Source: an uncultured Campylobacter sp.
GTDB taxonomy: Bacteria > Campylobacterota > Campylobacteria > Campylobacterales > Campylobacteraceae
Direction of reading: 5' to 3'
Length of the DNA: 26,982 bases
Assembly (NCBI RefSeq): GCF_937921625.1
Contig: NZ_CAKZTI010000023.1
Span: 1-26,982, forward strand
The notes below the pieces were generated by a model. That model ran no database searches, had not been told where the DNA came from, and saw nothing but the letters and a program-made list of their open reading frames with translations. This document shows, one piece after another, positions 1 through 7,976 of the stretch; position 1 is the stretch's first letter; the number at the start of each line of letters is the position of its first letter. The translations under genes and the position numbers were made by a program.

Positions 1-1
1 A

Positions 2-40
2 GGCGGTGCTATCAATGCAGGATTTGAGATTATGTTTTAA
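2..40 (+). CDS. 3' end of an upstream gene, possibly an outer-membrane beta-barrel protein (partial)
   Basis: Only the last 12 codons and a TAA stop lie in the window. The frame reads GGAINAGFEIMF and ends in phenylalanine. Alternating polar and hydrophobic residues with a terminal aromatic residue are the classic C-terminal signature of Gram-negative outer-membrane barrels, which the BAM complex recognises. A hairpin follows a few bases later, consistent with a gene end. With so few residues the family cannot be named. An autotransporter or porin barrel is an inference, and the frame itself could be chance. Confidence 0.5.
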   Translation, partial: GGAINAGFEIMF

Positions 41-47
41 ATTTTAA

Positions 48-71
48 GAGGCAAGGTACTTTCCTTGCCTC
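48..71 (+). terminator. Hairpin, candidate terminator of the upstream gene
   Basis: GAGGCAAGG (48-56) pairs perfectly with CCTTGCCTC (63-71) around a 6-base loop, TACTTT. It begins 8 bases after the preceding stop codon. The stem is strong, but CTCTGTCAC follows instead of a T run, so it is not a textbook intrinsic terminator. It may instead protect the mRNA 3' end. Confidence 0.5.
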
Positions 72-253
72 CTCTGTCACACTACCACAAAGTTGATTAG
101 AATTTATATTTTAAAAAATAACATATAAAATATAGCGTAGGCTTTTAAATTTTAAAATTCTAGCCTCTCCTCCTCTCGCGCCGCTGTATTTGCTTTTAAG
201 CTCAAAAATTATATCATTGCGCCAAATTTTTCAAAGCGAGCCGTTTAAATTTA

Positions 254-646
254 ATGCAAAATTTATCAAAAAATCTAATGCGAAATCTACCTGCGCTGGC
301 CCTATTTTCGGGTATTTTGTGTGCCGATAGCTTTATCACCGATGAGGAGTACGGCGCGATGCTGTATAAAAACCCCCGCGGCATCGGCTGCGACAAGTGC
401 CACGGCGAGAAGGGCGAGGGCTCGCTGATCGCGACGTATAAAGAATTTAACCGCACCGCAGGCGCTTACTACGAACGCGCCCTAAATGCGCCGCCGATCA
501 ACAATCTATCGCTTCAGGAGCTCGCCGACGGGATCAGTAGCTCGCGCGACGTGATGCCAAGCTACTTTCTGACGCAAAATGAGATCATCATCATCTACAA
601 ATATATAAAATCGATAAATCAACCCAAAAAGAAGGAGAAAAAATGA
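254..646 (+). CDS. Small periplasmic c-type cytochrome
   Basis: A 130-residue protein with one haem-binding motif, CDKCH (C46, C49, H50), and a plausible axial methionine at M101 in DVMPSYF, so a monohaem class I cytochrome c fold is likely. The N-terminus is a Sec signal peptide (NLPALALFSGILCADS). Either ATG 254 or ATG 278 could be the start; the second gives a cleaner signal peptide, and neither has a good Shine-Dalgarno. It would be exported and given haem in the periplasm to carry electrons. Its stop overlaps the hemL start by four bases, indicating co-transcription with a tetrapyrrole-synthesis gene. From memory, a similar protein precedes hemL in C. jejuni. The redox partner cannot be told from sequence. 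Confidence 0.85.
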   Translation: MQNLSKNLMRNLPALALFSGILCADSFITDEEYGAMLYKNPRGIGCDKCHGEKGEGSLIATYKEFNRTAGAYYERALNAPPINNLSLQELADGISSSRDVMPSYFLTQNEIIIIYKYIKSINQPKKKEKK

Positions 647-1914
647 ATAATCACGACGAATTTTTAGTAGCACAAAAACTTATCCCAGGCGGCGTAGATT
701 CGCCGGTGCGAGCATTCGGCAACGTAGGCGGCGAGCCTTTTATGGTGGATCGCGGCGAGGGCTCGTACATTTACGACGTCGAGGGCAAAAAATATCTCGA
801 CTTCGTGCAGAGCTGGGGTCCGCTAATCTTCGGTCACGCCGACGCAGACATCCTGCGCGCCGTCGTGCAAACCGCCAAAAAGGGACTAAGCTTCGGCGCA
901 TCCAGCCCGCTTGAGACGCAGCTTGCCTCGCTAGTGCTAAAAAAATTCGATTTCCTAGATAAGATCCGCTTTACCAGCAGCGGCACGGAAGCCACGATGA
1001 GCGCGATCCGTCTTGCGCGCGCCTTTAGCGGACGGGATAAAATTTTAAAATTTGAGGGCTGCTACCACGGTCACAGCGACAGCCTGCTCGTCAAAGCCGG
1101 CAGCGGCGCAAGCACCTTCGGTAACGCAAGCAGCGCGGGCGTACCGCAGGACGTCGCAAAAAATACCTACCTAGCCAGATACAACGACATACAAAGCGTT
1201 AAAGACATCCTAGCGCAAAACGACATCGGCACGATCATCATCGAGCCTATCGCGGGGAATATGGGCTTGGTGCCGGCGGATCCCGAATTTTTAACCGAGC
1301 TTCGCGCGCTGTGCGACGAGAAAAATATCGTGCTGATAATCGACGAGGTAATGAGCGGCTTTCGCGCGAGCGAGCTAGGCAGCTACGGCATCTACGGCAT
1401 CCGCGGCGATCTGGTGACCTTCGGCAAGGTCATCGGCGGCGGTATGAGCGTGGCGGCGTTTGCGGGCAAGCGCGAAATCATGGATATGATAAGCCCGCTA
1501 GGAGCGGTATATCAAGCGGGCACGCTAAGCGGAAACCCCGTCGCAATGGCTGCGGGCATCGCTAGCCTAAGTAAAATTTACGCTAGCAGCGGCCTTTACG
1601 AAAGGCTCGGCGAGCTGGCGCGTAGGCTTACGGACGAGCTTTGCGCCATAGCACAGCGCCGCGGCATCGCGCTGCAAACCGCCTGCGTAGGCTCGATGTT
1701 CGGCTACTTTTTCGCAGACGAAGAGGTGCGCGACTATGACGGCGCCCTGCGGGCAGACACCGCGCGCTTTGCGAAATTTCACGGCGAGATGATTAAGCGC
1801 GGCGTATTTTTGGCGCCTAGTCAGTTTGAGACGGGCTTTATCTGCTCCAGCATGAACGAAGCGCAGATCGACTTTGCGCTAAACGCCGCGGATGAAGCGA
1901 TGGCGGCGCTTTAA
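643..1914 (+). CDS. hemL: Glutamate-1-semialdehyde 2,1-aminomutase
   Basis: A 423-residue PLP enzyme of the usual family length. It converts glutamate-1-semialdehyde to 5-aminolevulinate, the committed precursor of haem, in the cytoplasm (C5 pathway). Visible landmarks are the N-terminal LIPGGVDSPVRAF, SSGTEAT near 112-118 for PLP phosphate contacts, the CYHGHSD block, the PLP-ring aspartate in IIDEVMSGFR (D234), and the Schiff-base lysine K262 in TFGKVIGGGMS. A strong Shine-Dalgarno (AAGGAG, about 632-637) sits just before ATG 643. It follows the cytochrome gene with a 4-base overlap and precedes an AtpZ-like gene by 31 bases. Sequence and length look intact and normal. Confidence 0.97.
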   Translation: MNNHDEFLVAQKLIPGGVDSPVRAFGNVGGEPFMVDRGEGSYIYDVEGKKYLDFVQSWGPLIFGHADADILRAVVQTAKKGLSFGASSPLETQLASLVLKKFDFLDKIRFTSSGTEATMSAIRLARAFSGRDKILKFEGCYHGHSDSLLVKAGSGASTFGNASSAGVPQDVAKNTYLARYNDIQSVKDILAQNDIGTIIIEPIAGNMGLVPADPEFLTELRALCDEKNIVLIIDEVMSGFRASELGSYGIYGIRGDLVTFGKVIGGGMSVAAFAGKREIMDMISPLGAVYQAGTLSGNPVAMAAGIASLSKIYASSGLYERLGELARRLTDELCAIAQRRGIALQTACVGSMFGYFFADEEVRDYDGALRADTARFAKFHGEMIKRGVFLAPSQFETGFICSSMNEAQIDFALNAADEAMAAL

Positions 1915-1945
1915 GGGCTGCATTTTAAAATTTTACGGATTTTAG

Positions 1946-2242
1946 ATGAGAGTAACGAAAAATTTAAACAAAATCGTAAAGGGCGCCTGCGACATCAGCC
2001 TAGGCATCTCAATCGTCGTAGCGATCGGCATCGGCGTAGCGATCGGGCTTGGGCTGCGACACCTCACGGGCTCGCTGCTTTTATTATGGCTCGGCATCGC
2101 TATCGGCATCGCGGCGGCGTTTTTGAACGTTTACCGCGCGTGCAAGGCGCTAAATTCGAGCCTAAAGGAGCTTGAGGACGATCCGAAATACAAGGCGGAT
2201 CCGAAAAATTTCGACGACGATGAATGGGATGAGCGAGATTGA
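1946..2242 (+). CDS. AtpZ/AtpI-family two-helix membrane protein
   Basis: A 98-residue protein with two transmembrane helices (about residues 18-40 and 44-66). They are Gly/Ile/Ala-rich (VAIGIGVAIGLG; WLGIAIGIAAAFLNVYRACKAL). A charged acidic C-terminal tail follows (DDDEWDERD). This pattern fits the AtpZ/AtpI ('ATPase gene 1') family, small proteins that help assemble or supply Mg2+ to F-type ATP synthase. Here the gene is not beside atp genes, so that role is family knowledge only. From memory, a similar small membrane protein follows hemL in C. jejuni. No clear Shine-Dalgarno is seen. Its TGA overlaps the TTG start of the next gene by 4 bases, suggesting translational coupling. Confidence 0.75.
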   Translation: MRVTKNLNKIVKGACDISLGISIVVAIGIGVAIGLGLRHLTGSLLLLWLGIAIGIAAAFLNVYRACKALNSSLKELEDDPKYKADPKNFDDDEWDERD

Positions 2243-3450
2243 ATAGGCGGTTTTTGCTCATATACTGCGCGCTAAACGCGGCGTTTGCCCTGCTTGGGCT
2301 AGCGCTTTGCGGCACAAGATTTTTCGGCACGGGCTCTTTCGGTGTGCGGGCGCTTGCGTGGCTTCTTAGCCTGGAAGCGGGATTTTTGGGCGCATTCGGC
2401 GCGGTATATTTTTCGTTTCGCGCTTACCGAAACAAAATAGAAGATGAGCTAAGAGCCGGCAAATACGATGAAATTTTATGGCAAAGCCCTAAAAATTCCG
2501 CCGGTTTTATAAGCGGCGAAACTTCCGCCTGCGATATAAATTCCGCAAGCTGCGGCGGCAAAAACCAAGGCAGCATAGGCGGCGGCGATAAAATTTTATA
2601 TAGCAAAATTTGCGACGGCGAAATTTTAAAGAGAGAAAGCTTTAGCGATCTAAATTTAGGCGCCGAAATTTTAAACACTCAAAATTCCGAAAGCGCCGTA
2701 AATTTCACGAGCGGCGATAGCTGCGTCGAAAACGATGACAACTACGCCCTGCACGACGAAACCGCCGCTGAGTGTGCCGCAAACTCCGTCGATATAAATT
2801 TTACCCGCGGCTCGAATTCAGGCACCGAGTACGGCAGAGCTTCCGCTGGCGAGTGCAACGTAAATTCTACGAAGAGCGACGACAAAACCTCCGCTTGCGA
2901 CGCGACCGCTTTAGGGCACGCCGCCGATAAATTTAATATGAATGGCAGCGACTTACACGGCGGCATAAGCGAGAAAACTAGCGATAGTTCGCAAGGCGGC
3001 ATAGACGAGCGCTGCGACGACTTGAAAAATTTAGCGAGCAGCGATCTGGGCGGCGGCGTAGATAGCGGCGGCTGGAGTGACGATGCAGATCGCAGCAATC
3101 ATGGCGATGGCACAGTTAACGGCAATAGTGGCGGCGATGTAGATAGCGGCGAGCCGGACGACGGTACGAGCGATTTTGGGGGTGGGATTGGCGCCGCGCG
3201 CAACGGATCAAAGGATGATTTCGACGGCGCGGACGATTGGGATGATGAGCGTAAAAGAGGCGAGGTTCGGAGCAATTTTGCGGGGGCGTTTTTCTCTCCG
3301 TTTAAAATTCTGTCCTACGCGGCGCTCGTGGCGGCGATCTACCTGCTTGCCAAGCTGTCTTTACTAAACCCGCTGGCGATTATTTTGGGCGTTACGATCA
3401 TTCCTCTGGGCACGATGATCGCTGCTTTCGGCGCTAAAGACGCGCGCTAA
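2239..3450 (+). CDS. Four-helix membrane protein with a long acidic low-complexity insert
   Basis: 403 residues starting at TTG 2239, which overlaps the previous stop. Helices lie near residues 4-24 and 36-60, then again near 355-372 and 377-397 (ILSYAALVAAIYLLAK; LAIILGVTIIPLGTMIAAF). Between the pairs, about residues 65-350, is a soluble stretch rich in Gly, Ser, Asp, Asn and Ala with scattered Cys. It has motifs such as GGGVDSGG, SGGDVDSGE and DDWDDE and no recognisable domain. Without it the protein would be a ~115-residue four-helix protein, about the size of the small membrane protein I recall at this position in C. jejuni. The insert is probably disordered and carries the AAATTT-type DNA words common in local spacers. 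Function unknown; no frameshift is evident. Confidence 0.7.
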   Translation: MNRRFLLIYCALNAAFALLGLALCGTRFFGTGSFGVRALAWLLSLEAGFLGAFGAVYFSFRAYRNKIEDELRAGKYDEILWQSPKNSAGFISGETSACDINSASCGGKNQGSIGGGDKILYSKICDGEILKRESFSDLNLGAEILNTQNSESAVNFTSGDSCVENDDNYALHDETAAECAANSVDINFTRGSNSGTEYGRASAGECNVNSTKSDDKTSACDATALGHAADKFNMNGSDLHGGISEKTSDSSQGGIDERCDDLKNLASSDLGGGVDSGGWSDDADRSNHGDGTVNGNSGGDVDSGEPDDGTSDFGGGIGAARNGSKDDFDGADDWDDERKRGEVRSNFAGAFFSPFKILSYAALVAAIYLLAKLSLLNPLAIILGVTIIPLGTMIAAFGAKDAR

Positions 3451-3803
3451 AGCTCAAACGGCGCGAGCAGGACGCTTTAAATTTTAAAATTTAGCTTGCG
3501 CGGGATTGAGCGCAGATCGGCGCAGGATAAAATCGCGTACGACCCCTGCACCGCGAGCTGCATTGCAGACACCGCGCGTTTCGGCACGTACCCGGGCGGG
3601 CTAAATTTATAAAATTTACGCCGCGTATCTTTAGACTTCTGCGCAAATTTAAACCGCCCATTGCAAGCCATAGAAATTTTACCGGCATTTCTCGCGTAAT
3701 TCTAAAACTAAATTTAACCGCCGAGAATTGCAATTCAGCGCGAAATTCTTATCTATATTTAATTAAATTTTAGCTACCATTACGCAAAATTTGAGGAAAA
3801 ATT
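3451..3803. other. 353-base spacer before pyrD
   Basis: No convincing gene was found on either strand; short open frames on the minus strand consist of AAATTT-type words and look spurious. The left part alternates GC-rich words with AAATTTTAAAATTT. The last ~70 bases turn AT-rich (TATCTATATTTAATT near 3750) and probably hold the pyrD promoter, though I cannot fix a -10 box. A good Shine-Dalgarno, GAGGA (3793-3797), sits before ATG 3804. Confidence 0.6.
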
Positions 3804-5834
3804 ATGAATTATGATACCTTGAAAAAAATCTTTTTTCTATTTGATCCAGAAACCGCTCATAAGATCGCAGAATTCGGACTTCGCGCGCTCTATGCGACCC
3901 CGGGCGGGCTTGAGGCTTTGGCAAAATTCGGCGTTTATAAAGATGAAATTTTAACTCAAAATATATGGAATCTCAGCTTCGATAATCCAGTAGGTATCGC
4001 GGGCGGCTTCGACAAAAATGCCACGATGATCGCGCCGCTGGCTGCTCTTGGCTTCGGACACATCGATTTTGGCACCTTTACTCCGCGACCTCAAAGCGGC
4101 AACGAAAAGCCGCGACTTTTTCGCCTCGTAGCAGAGAAAAGTATTCAAAACGCGATGGGCTTTAACAACGAAGGCGCCGATATTATCGAGCGTCGCGTGC
4201 GAAAAATTTATCCTTTTAAAATCCCGATCGCCGCAAATATCGGCAAAAATAAGGCCACCTCGAACGAGGACGCGCTAAGCGATTACGAAGCCTTGGGCCG
4301 TAAATTTAACGGGCTATGCGATTTTTTCATCATCAACGTAAGCTCGCCGAACACTCCAAATCTGCGCGCTTTGCAAGAAAACAGCTTCATAAGCGAGCTG
4401 ATCGGAGCGATGAAAAAAATCACAAACAGACCGCTCGTCTTAAAGCTGGCGCCCGATATGAGCGCGGATCAGGCGATCGCACTGTGCGAGTGCGCGGTGC
4501 AAAGCGGCGCAAGCGGCATCATCATAAACAACACCAGCGTCGATTATTCTCTAAGCCCCAACGCTAGGGACTTCGGCGGCATAAGCGGTAGGCTGATCAC
4601 AGAAAAATCGCGAAAGCTTTTCGCACAGGTCGCTCACGAGCTCTTCGGCCGCACGGTCCTAATCAGCTGCGGCGGCATAGACAGCGCGCAGGAGGCCTAT
4701 GAGCGCATCAAATCGGGCGCGAGCCTGGTTCAAATTTTTACCGCCTTTATCTTCAAAGGCCCGTTCGTCGCAAAATCGATCAACGAGGGGCTAGCGGAGC
4801 TTTTGCGCGCAGACGGCTTCAATAACATAAGCGAGGCGGTTGGGGTAAATTTAAAAGATCGCGCGGGCGAAGGATACGGCATCAGAGGCGATCAGGCCGA
4901 AAGTCGCGGCGACGGCGCGGATTTGCGCGCTTGCGAAGACAAAGAGGCGGATAAAATTTCAAGCGCACCCAAAAGCAGAGATGTGGATGAAATTTCAAAC
5001 GACGGCGAAAGCAAAATTTTAAGCACTCAAATGGGTGAAATTTCCGCCGCTCAAACAGATGAAATTCCGGGCGCTCAAACAAACTCAATCTCCAAAGCGG
5101 ATGAAAATTCCGGCACTTCGGCAAATTTAAACGCCTTGGTAAGCGCAGATACCGCGACGGATCAAAGATCAATCGAGCAAAGCGGTGCGGAGAGCGAAAA
5201 TTCCGAGGTTAAAAATACAAAACGAAACAGCGCAAAGAGCAAGAATTTAGAGACTAAAAGCGCAAAGCAAGGCGGCGCCGATGAGAAGCAGGATAAAATT
5301 TCAAAAACTACCTCCAAAAGCGGCGCGAATCAAAAACAAAGTCAAATTTCAAAAAGCGGCGTAACCTCCAAACGCGGTAAAATTTCAAAGGACGCTACGC
5401 AAAAAGACGCCGCACAAAAAGATACTGCGCAGTATGATGACGCCTCGCAGAAGGACGTCGCGCAGGATAACAGCGCCTCGCAGCAAAATGGCGCCGAAGC
5501 AAAAAATATCTCGAAAAGCGACGCAAAGAGCGAGAATTTAGAGGTCAAAAACGCGAAACAAAGTGTCGCGGCAAGCAAAACCGCCAAAACAAAAACCGCA
5601 TCTAAAAATAAAGCCGCGACCAAAGTCGCGTCAAAAAACGACATAGAAAGTAAAAATTCTAAAACTAAAACCGCGCCAAAAAATAGCGCGGAAAGCAAAA
5701 GCTCCAAGAGCAAAAACGTAAAGCAAAGCAGCGCAAAAACTAAAAATGCCGAGGCTAAAGAGGCCAAAGAAGCGAGCGGTACCCAAAACGCAGAGCAAAA
5801 CTCAAGCAAAAAACGAAAGGCGAAAAAAGATTAA
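3804..5834 (+). CDS. pyrD: Dihydroorotate dehydrogenase (class 2, quinone) with a long Lys/Ser/Ala-rich C-terminal tail
   Basis: Residues 1 to about 345 are a complete class 2 PyrD, an FMN enzyme that oxidises dihydroorotate to orotate and reduces membrane quinone (pyrimidine synthesis). Visible are the N-terminal quinone-tunnel helices (FFLFDPETAHKIAEFGLRAL), NPVGIAGGFDKN, NAMGFNNEG, the class 2 catalytic-serine motif NVSSPNTPNLR (N178, S180/S181), VLKLAPD, INNTS and SCGGID. Bacterial family members normally end near here (~340-350 residues). This protein continues for about 325 residues of low-complexity sequence: first mixed acidic (DEISNDGESK), then a five-residue AxQKD-type array, then repeated SKN/KTKT/AKE blocks ending KKRKAKKD. 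The tail has no stop in about 970 bases, and its TAA shares one base with the next ATG, so it is probably translated. Confidence 0.93.
   Translation: MNYDTLKKIFFLFDPETAHKIAEFGLRALYATPGGLEALAKFGVYKDEILTQNIWNLSFDNPVGIAGGFDKNATMIAPLAALGFGHIDFGTFTPRPQSGNEKPRLFRLVAEKSIQNAMGFNNEGADIIERRVRKIYPFKIPIAANIGKNKATSNEDALSDYEALGRKFNGLCDFFIINVSSPNTPNLRALQENSFISELIGAMKKITNRPLVLKLAPDMSADQAIALCECAVQSGASGIIINNTSVDYSLSPNARDFGGISGRLITEKSRKLFAQVAHELFGRTVLISCGGIDSAQEAYERIKSGASLVQIFTAFIFKGPFVAKSINEGLAELLRADGFNNISEAVGVNLKDRAGEGYGIRGDQAESRGDGADLRACEDKEADKISSAPKSRDVDEISNDGESKILSTQMGEISAAQTDEIPGAQTNSISKADENSGTSANLNALVSADTATDQRSIEQSGAESENSEVKNTKRNSAKSKNLETKSAKQGGADEKQDKISKTTSKSGANQKQSQISKSGVTSKRGKISKDATQKDAAQKDTAQYDDASQKDVAQDNSASQQNGAEAKNISKSDAKSENLEVKNAKQSVAASKTAKTKTASKNKAATKVASKNDIESKNSKTKTAPKNSAESKSSKSKNVKQSSAKTKNAEAKEAKEASGTQNAEQNSSKKRKAKKD
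5231..5561 (+). repeat. Direct repeat pair inside the pyrD tail (copies 5231-5270 and 5522-5561)
   Basis: Two 40-base segments beginning CGCAAAGAGC match at 33 of 40 positions by my count. They encode AKSKNLETKSAKQ and AKSENLEVKNAKQ in the same frame. A weaker third relative (SENSEVKNTKRN) precedes the first copy. This suggests the tail grew by internal duplication. Confidence 0.7.
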
Positions 5835-7087
5835 TGTTTCCGAAATTTAAGAAAATCACGCTGCAAAACGGGCTTCAAATTTATCACATTCCGATGAATA
5901 AAGGCAGCGGCGTCATCAGCGTGGACGTGTTTTACAACGTCGGCTCGCGCGACGAGGTGATGGGCAAAAGCGGCATCGCGCACATGCTGGAGCATCTAAA
6001 TTTTAAATCCACAAAAAATCGCAAGGCGGGCGAGTTCGACGCAATCGTAAAGGGATTTGGCGGCGTAAATAACGCAAGCACGGGCTTTGATTATACGCAC
6101 TACTTCATCAAGTGCGCGAGCTCAAATTTAGAGGTCTGCTTGGATCTTTACGCCGACATAATGCAAAACTTGAGCCTCAAAGACAAAGAATTTCAGCCCG
6201 AGCGCAAGGTCGTGCTCGAAGAGCGGCTGTGGCGTACCGATAACGATCCGTTCGGATACCTATTTTTCAGGCTCTACAACGCCGCGTTTTTGTACCACCC
6301 GTATCACTGGACGCCGATCGGCTTTCGCAAGGATATCGAAAACTGGAGCATCAAAGATATCAAGGAATTTCACGCTAAATTTTATCAGCCGCAAAACGCC
6401 GTGCTGCTGATCACCGGCGACATCGGCGAAAAGGCGGCGTTTGATGCAGCCAAAAAACACTTCGCGCCCGTAAAAAACAAAAGCGAAATTCCGAGCCTTC
6501 ACTGTACCGAGCCCGCGCAGGACGGCGAGAAGTTTAGCGTTATTTACAAAAACAGCGAGGCGCAGATAGTTGCAGTCGCTTTTAAAATTCCGCCGTTTAA
6601 CCACCCTGACGCCGCGGCGATCAAAGCGATGGATATATATCTTAGCGGCGGCAAGAGCTCGCTTTTGCAGCGCGTGCTGGTCGATGAGAAAAAGCTCGCC
6701 AATCAGATCAACATCTACGATATGAGCGCCAAGGACGAGAATTTATTTATAGTCTTTGCCGTTTGCAACCAAGGCGTAAGCGGCGAGGCGCTGAGGAGTG
6801 AAATTTTAGCGCTGATCGAAAAAGCCAAAAAAGCTAAAATAAGCGACGACGATATGTTAAAGATCAAAAACACCCTAAGTAGCGATCTGATCTACTCCCT
6901 CGACAGCGCTAGCAAGGTAGCGCAGATGTACGGCAGCTACATCGTCCGCGGCGATCTGGACGCGCTATTTAGGCTGGAGCGCGAGATCAAAAACCTAGAT
7001 AAAAGCGCGGTTAAAAAAGCGATGAAAACCTATCTAAACCTTAAAAGCTCCACAAGCATTATCTTACGAAAGGAAAACGATGAATAA
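5834..7087 (+). CDS. M16-family zinc metallopeptidase (pitrilysin/insulinase type)
   Basis: 417 residues, the usual length of single-subunit bacterial M16B peptidases. The inverted zinc motif HxxEH is intact (H50, E53, H54 in AHMLEHLNF), and the third ligand glutamate lies about 76 residues later (E129/E130 in VVLEERLWRTDND). The C-terminal half has the second M16 domain, including the SGGKSSLLQRVLVDEKKLA segment typical of substrate-contacting regions. No clear signal peptide is seen, so the protein could be cytoplasmic. ATG 5834 overlaps the pyrD stop by one base, and the end overlaps dapA by eight bases. A processing protease next to pyrD and dapA is, from memory, a conserved Campylobacter arrangement. 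Its substrate is unknown. Confidence 0.92.
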   Translation: MFPKFKKITLQNGLQIYHIPMNKGSGVISVDVFYNVGSRDEVMGKSGIAHMLEHLNFKSTKNRKAGEFDAIVKGFGGVNNASTGFDYTHYFIKCASSNLEVCLDLYADIMQNLSLKDKEFQPERKVVLEERLWRTDNDPFGYLFFRLYNAAFLYHPYHWTPIGFRKDIENWSIKDIKEFHAKFYQPQNAVLLITGDIGEKAAFDAAKKHFAPVKNKSEIPSLHCTEPAQDGEKFSVIYKNSEAQIVAVAFKIPPFNHPDAAAIKAMDIYLSGGKSSLLQRVLVDEKKLANQINIYDMSAKDENLFIVFAVCNQGVSGEALRSEILALIEKAKKAKISDDDMLKIKNTLSSDLIYSLDSASKVAQMYGSYIVRGDLDALFRLEREIKNLDKSAVKKAMKTYLNLKSSTSIILRKENDE

Positions 7088-7976
7088 AAATGTCATAATC
7101 GGCTCTATGACGGCGCTGATCACGCCTTTTAAAGAGGGCAAATTAGACGAGCAGACCTACGCTAAGCTCATCAAAAGACAGATCGCAAACGGCATAAGCG
7201 CGGTCGTGCCCGTCGGTACCACGGGCGAGAGCGCGACGCTGACGCACGACGAGCATCGCGTCTGTATCGAGATCGCCGTAGATGCGTGCAAGGGCACGGA
7301 CGTCAAGGTGCTAGCGGGCGCGGGCAGCAACGCAACTCACGAAGCGATCGGGCTCGCGCAGTTTGCGCAGGCTCACGGCGCGGACGGAATTTTATCCGTA
7401 GCGCCCTACTACAATAAACCCACCCAAAAGGGGCTGTATCTGCACTACAAGGCGATCGCAAGCTCGGTAGATCTACCGGTTCTGCTCTACAACGTGCCCG
7501 GTCGCACCGGCTGCGACATCGCCGCAAATACGATCATCAAGCTTTTTAACGACTGCGAGAACATCTACGGCGTCAAAGAAGCCAGCGGCAGCATCGATAA
7601 ATGCGTCGATCTGCTCGCGCACGAGCCCCGCCTTAGCGTGCTTAGCGGCGAGGATGCGATCAACTATCCGATCCTAAGTAACGGCGGCAAGGGCGTGATC
7701 TCCGTTACGGCAAATTTACTGCCCGATTACACGGCAAAGCTAACGAAATTTGCGCTGCAAAATGAGTTTTTAAAAGCCAAGCAGATCAACGACGATCTTT
7801 ACGCGATCAATAAAATTTTATTCTGCGAGAGCAATCCGATCCCGATCAAAGCGGCGATGTATATCGCGGGCCTGACGCCGAGCTTGGAGTACCGCTTGCC
7901 GCTTTGCGAGCCGAGCGCGGAAAACCTCAAAAAAATAGAAAACGTAATGAAACAATACACTATCAAAGGATTTTAA
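7080..7976 (+). CDS. dapA: 4-hydroxy-tetrahydrodipicolinate synthase
   Basis: 298 residues, the full family length. It condenses pyruvate with aspartate semialdehyde, the first committed step to diaminopimelate and lysine, and so feeds both peptidoglycan and protein synthesis in the cytoplasm. Catalytic landmarks are present: GTTGES (T47, T48), YYNKPTQKGLY, the tyrosine in LYNVPGRTG (Y137) with R142, and the Schiff-base lysine K166 in GVKEASGS. It starts inside the M16 gene (8-base overlap) with an AAGG Shine-Dalgarno at about 7070. The next gene's TTG follows its stop directly, so this is an operon interior. Nothing is abnormal. Confidence 0.97.
   Translation: MNKNVIIGSMTALITPFKEGKLDEQTYAKLIKRQIANGISAVVPVGTTGESATLTHDEHRVCIEIAVDACKGTDVKVLAGAGSNATHEAIGLAQFAQAHGADGILSVAPYYNKPTQKGLYLHYKAIASSVDLPVLLYNVPGRTGCDIAANTIIKLFNDCENIYGVKEASGSIDKCVDLLAHEPRLSVLSGEDAINYPILSNGGKGVISVTANLLPDYTAKLTKFALQNEFLKAKQINDDLYAINKILFCESNPIPIKAAMYIAGLTPSLEYRLPLCEPSAENLKKIENVMKQYTIKGF

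Noticed and set aside
2742..3098. 118-codon minus-strand frame inside the acidic insert
   Set aside because: Antisense shadow of the Gly/Asp/Ser-rich coding repeat, with no Shine-Dalgarno and biased composition.
3477..3733. Two overlapping minus-strand frames in the pyrD upstream spacer
   Set aside because: Both are short, overlap each other in different frames and are made of AAATTT-type words; no homology recognised.
5342..5809. 155-codon minus-strand frame within the pyrD tail
   Set aside because: It is the antisense of the low-complexity Lys/Ser/Ala tail, which automatically gives Leu/Phe/Ala-rich frames; no start signals.
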